A DNA stretch of 64,000 nucleotides from Dehalococcoidia bacterium (GTDB lineage: Bacteria; Chloroflexota; Dehalococcoidia; UBA2979): positions 62,001 through 126,000 of the forward strand of contig SHYS01000005.1 in NCBI GenBank assembly GCA_009692685.1. The letters are read 5' to 3'. The position numbers and the translations under genes are program-made. How positions within the stretch are numbered: the stretch's first letter is position 1; the number at the start of each line of letters is the position of its first letter. Positions 61,964 through 64,000 of the stretch are shown in pieces. Below the pieces are notes generated by a model. That model did no database searches, was not told the DNA's origin, and saw nothing but the letters and a program-made list of their open reading frames with translations.

Positions 61964-63535
61964 ATGCGCGCCATCCTCGCGCCCTACGACAAGGCCGGTC
62001 TCGTCGAGTTCGCACGTGGCCTCCGTGAGCTGGGCTGGGAGCTGCTCGCGACCGGTGGCACGGAGCGTGCCCTGCGCGAGGCGGGCCTCGAGGTGACAGC
62101 CGTCGCCGACTTCACCGGGAGCCCGGAGATGCTGGAGGGTCGGGTGAAGACGCTGCACCCTCGCATCCACGGCGGTCTGCTCTATCGACGTGGCCACGCC
62201 GGTGACGAGGCGGAGGTGGCTGCGCACGGCCTCGACGCCATCGACCTGTTTGCGGGCAACCTCTACCCGTTCGTCGAGACCGTCACTCGGGACGGCGCTA
62301 CCTTCGCTGAGGCGCTCGAAAACATCGACATCGGCGGCCCGGCGATGATCCGCTCGGCTGCGAAGAATCACCCGTCGGTGATCCCGCTCGTCGATCCGTC
62401 GGACTACCCGGTCGTCCTCGAGGCGCTGCGCGGCGGAGGCCTCGATGCCGGCGCGCGACGCGCGCTGGCGGCCAGGGCGTTTCAGCACGTCGCCCGCTAC
62501 GACACGCTCGTCGCGGAGTACCTCCGCGGCGAGGACGCTCCGCTGCCGCCAGAGCTGACGCTCGCGATGACCCGTCGCGAGGAGCTGCGGTACGGCGAGA
62601 ATCCGCACCAGCGTGGTGCCTTCTACCGACTCGACTCGGTCACGACCCTTGCCGAGGGCATCGGCGGTGCTGTGCAGCACCATGGCAAGGCTCTGTCGTT
62701 CGTCAACATCCTCGACGCCGACGCGGCCTTCAACCTCGTCGCGGACTTCGCGGAGCCGACGGTGGCGATCATCAAGCACACCAACCCATGCTGCTTCGCG
62801 ACCGGCGCAGCGGGAGGGTCCGGTGGCCTCGCGAAACTCTTCGAGCGCGCGCTCGTCGAGGGTGACTCGGTTTCGGCGTACGGCGGGATCGTCGCGGTCA
62901 ACAGGCCGCTCGATATGGGCCTGGCGGCCGCGCTCCGTGACGTGCTCAGTCCGGTCAATGGCGTGCGCATGTTCTACGAGATCGTGATCGTGCCCGACGC
63001 GGATCCCGAGGCGCTTGAGCACCTCAAGAAGAAGTCCCGCGACCTGCGCATCCTCACCGCGCCTCTGGGCGACCCGCACCGCGCGCGTCTTGACTTCCGC
63101 GCTGTTCGAGGAGGTGTCGTGGTCCAGGGTGCCGACGTTTCCGAGGAGACAGCCTTCGAGGTGGTGAGCAAGCGCCAGCCCTCGGCGATGGAGCTCGCCG
63201 ACCTGCGCACCGCGTGGGTGGTCTGCAAGCACGTGAAGTCGAACGGCGTGGTCTACGTGAAGGACGGCCTGCTGATCGGGATGGGCGCGGGGCAGCCCAA
63301 CCGCGTGCAGAGCGCCCGCATCGGAGCCGAGCAGGCAGGTGAGCGCGCTCGCGGTGCCGTCTGCGCCTCGGACGCGCTCATCCCCTTCCCGGACACTATC
63401 GAGGTCTCGGCGGCGGCGGGGGTTACGGCGGTGGTGCACACCGGCGGCTCGATTCGTGACGATGAGTCGGTAGCCACCGCGGATCGCCTCGGGGTGTCGT
63501 TGCTCACCACGGGCGCACGCCACTTCCGGCACTAG
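61964..63535 (+). CDS. purH: Bifunctional AICAR transformylase/IMP cyclohydrolase
   Basis: PurH performs the last two steps to IMP. The 523-residue protein has the IMPCH part (GWELLATGGTERALREAGLE, GGLLYRRGHAGDEAEVAAHG, FPYVE-type AGNLYPFVETVTRDG) and the AICARFT part. The latter has RYGENPHQRGAFYR, the catalytic LysHis of VAIIKHTNPCCFATG, and AYGGIVAVNRPLD, ending with GGSIRDDESVATADRLGV. ATG 61964. With purF and purM it forms a purine unit. Confidence 0.97.
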   Translation: MRAILAPYDKAGLVEFARGLRELGWELLATGGTERALREAGLEVTAVADFTGSPEMLEGRVKTLHPRIHGGLLYRRGHAGDEAEVAAHGLDAIDLFAGNLYPFVETVTRDGATFAEALENIDIGGPAMIRSAAKNHPSVIPLVDPSDYPVVLEALRGGGLDAGARRALAARAFQHVARYDTLVAEYLRGEDAPLPPELTLAMTRREELRYGENPHQRGAFYRLDSVTTLAEGIGGAVQHHGKALSFVNILDADAAFNLVADFAEPTVAIIKHTNPCCFATGAAGGSGGLAKLFERALVEGDSVSAYGGIVAVNRPLDMGLAAALRDVLSPVNGVRMFYEIVIVPDADPEALEHLKKKSRDLRILTAPLGDPHRARLDFRAVRGGVVVQGADVSEETAFEVVSKRQPSAMELADLRTAWVVCKHVKSNGVVYVKDGLLIGMGAGQPNRVQSARIGAEQAGERARGAVCASDALIPFPDTIEVSAAAGVTAVVHTGGSIRDDESVATADRLGVSLLTTGARHFRH

Positions 63536-63606
63536 GGCGCGGGGTTTCAGCGGCTCGTCGGCGAAGGCCAGCGCCAGTAGCGAGGCGTGGTCCTACTATC
63601 CGGCGC

Positions 63607-64000
63607 ATGGCCACCGTCGACATGATCCTGCCCGTCTATAACGAAGAGCGTGAGCTCGAGCAGAGCGTGCGCACCGTGCTGCGTTGGTTCGAGGACCACC
63701 CCGAGCACCAGTGGCGCGTCGTTGTCGCCGATAACGCTTCGACCGATGGGACGCTCGCGATCGCTCGCCGCCTCGAGGAGGAACTGCCCGGTCGCGTCGT
63801 GGCTCTGCATATCCCCACCAAAGGGCGTGGCATCGCCCTGCGGACCGCTTGGCTCACCACTGAGGCCGATGTCTGCGCCTATATGGACGTCGATCTTGCG
63901 ACCGATCTCTCCGCGATCCCAGCCCTTGTCGACCCGATTGCGCGTGGTGAGGTCGATCTCGCTTACGGCACACGCCTCCATCGACTCTCCCAGACCACCC
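63607..64000 (+). CDS. Family 2 glycosyltransferase, 3' end beyond the window
   Basis: The visible 131 residues fit the GT-A fold: VDMILPVYNEERELEQSVRT, WRVVVADNASTDGTLAIARR, KGRGIALRTAWLTTEADVCA and the DxD-type YMDVDLATDLSAI. This resembles dolichyl-phosphate-mannose synthase-type and YfdH/DPM1-like enzymes. TACTAT lies seven bases before the ATG at 63607 and no ribosome site is present. Confidence 0.9.
   Translation, partial: MATVDMILPVYNEERELEQSVRTVLRWFEDHPEHQWRVVVADNASTDGTLAIARRLEEELPGRVVALHIPTKGRGIALRTAWLTTEADVCAYMDVDLATDLSAIPALVDPIARGEVDLAYGTRLHRLSQTT

Noticed and set aside
61808..63532. A 574-codon open frame antisense to purH
   Set aside because: GC-rich codon bias opens antisense frames; it mirrors a clear purH, is Arg/His/Asp/Val-rich without any domain, and has no ribosome site.

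Overview
This 64 kb, high-GC, gene-dense window looks like the chromosome of a Chloroflexota-type bacterium; Actinobacteria are the main alternative. Several traits point that way. The hrcA-grpE-dnaK-dnaJ-prmA-rsmE order sits behind a CIRCE operator. There is a CysO/CysM/Mec-like thiocarboxylate cysteine pathway, a MurT/GatD pair for lipid II amidation, a deazaflavin (F420)-type nitroreductase, CO-dehydrogenase-type maturation genes (XdhC/CoxI, CoxD, CoxE), Lgt plus several lipoproteins, and frequent GTG/TTG starts. The taxonomic call is an inference from gene content; no rRNA or tRNA gene was found.

Layout. 1-6.6 kb: 5' part of purA (minus), a lipoprotein and a DUF402 protein (plus), then a minus-strand run of CitE-like lyase, alpha/beta hydrolase, APH-type phosphotransferase and M16 peptidase. 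6.7-9.8 kb is a decaying region: a broken aldehyde:ferredoxin oxidoreductase (AOR) gene interrupted by an IS remnant that carries a DNA-methyltransferase fragment, an intact MoaD-like gene, REP-like repeats and a broken AlkD-type gene. 9.9-17.5 kb: pyrG, a membrane protein, rho, a LysM/M23 peptidase, then an MBL protein, fabH and an ECF sigma factor on the minus strand. 17.5-25.3 kb: the heat-shock operon, with a dead diguanylate cyclase gene lying antisense between dnaK and dnaJ. 25.3-29.3 kb: minus-strand methyltransferase, three small genes and gyrB. 29.5-37.7 kb: trmO, an endonuclease III-like glycosylase, two nitroreductase-type proteins, ychF, two DUF1232 genes (one dead), and XdhC/CoxI-CoxD-CoxE accessory genes. 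37.9-46.4 kb: a membrane-anchored propeller-cupredoxin protein, tatA, MBL hydrolase, enoyl-CoA hydratase, murT-gatD, an M23 lipoprotein, lgt and a glutaredoxin-like protein.

46.4-55.7 kb is the most interesting part. A SAM riboswitch leads a threonine-synthase-like gene, a NIL-domain gene and a ThiS/MoaD-like sulfur carrier gene. After a lipoprotein and a dead SRPBCC gene comes an Rrf2-regulated sulfur cluster: cysK, a ThiS-MoeB fusion, a CysO-like carrier, cysM, a rhodanese and a JAMM (Mec-like) peptidase. Together these suggest protein-thiocarboxylate sulfur transfer to cysteine and, as a hypothesis, a SAM-controlled parallel route from phosphohomoserine to homocysteine. 55.7-64 kb: thioesterase, folP-folK, small membrane and Trm112-like genes, a CoA-binding protein, purF, purM, purH and the start of a family 2 glycosyltransferase.

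At least five genes carry frameshifts or in-frame stops. They are either true pseudogenes or partly sequence errors; some of the indels lie in homopolymers.
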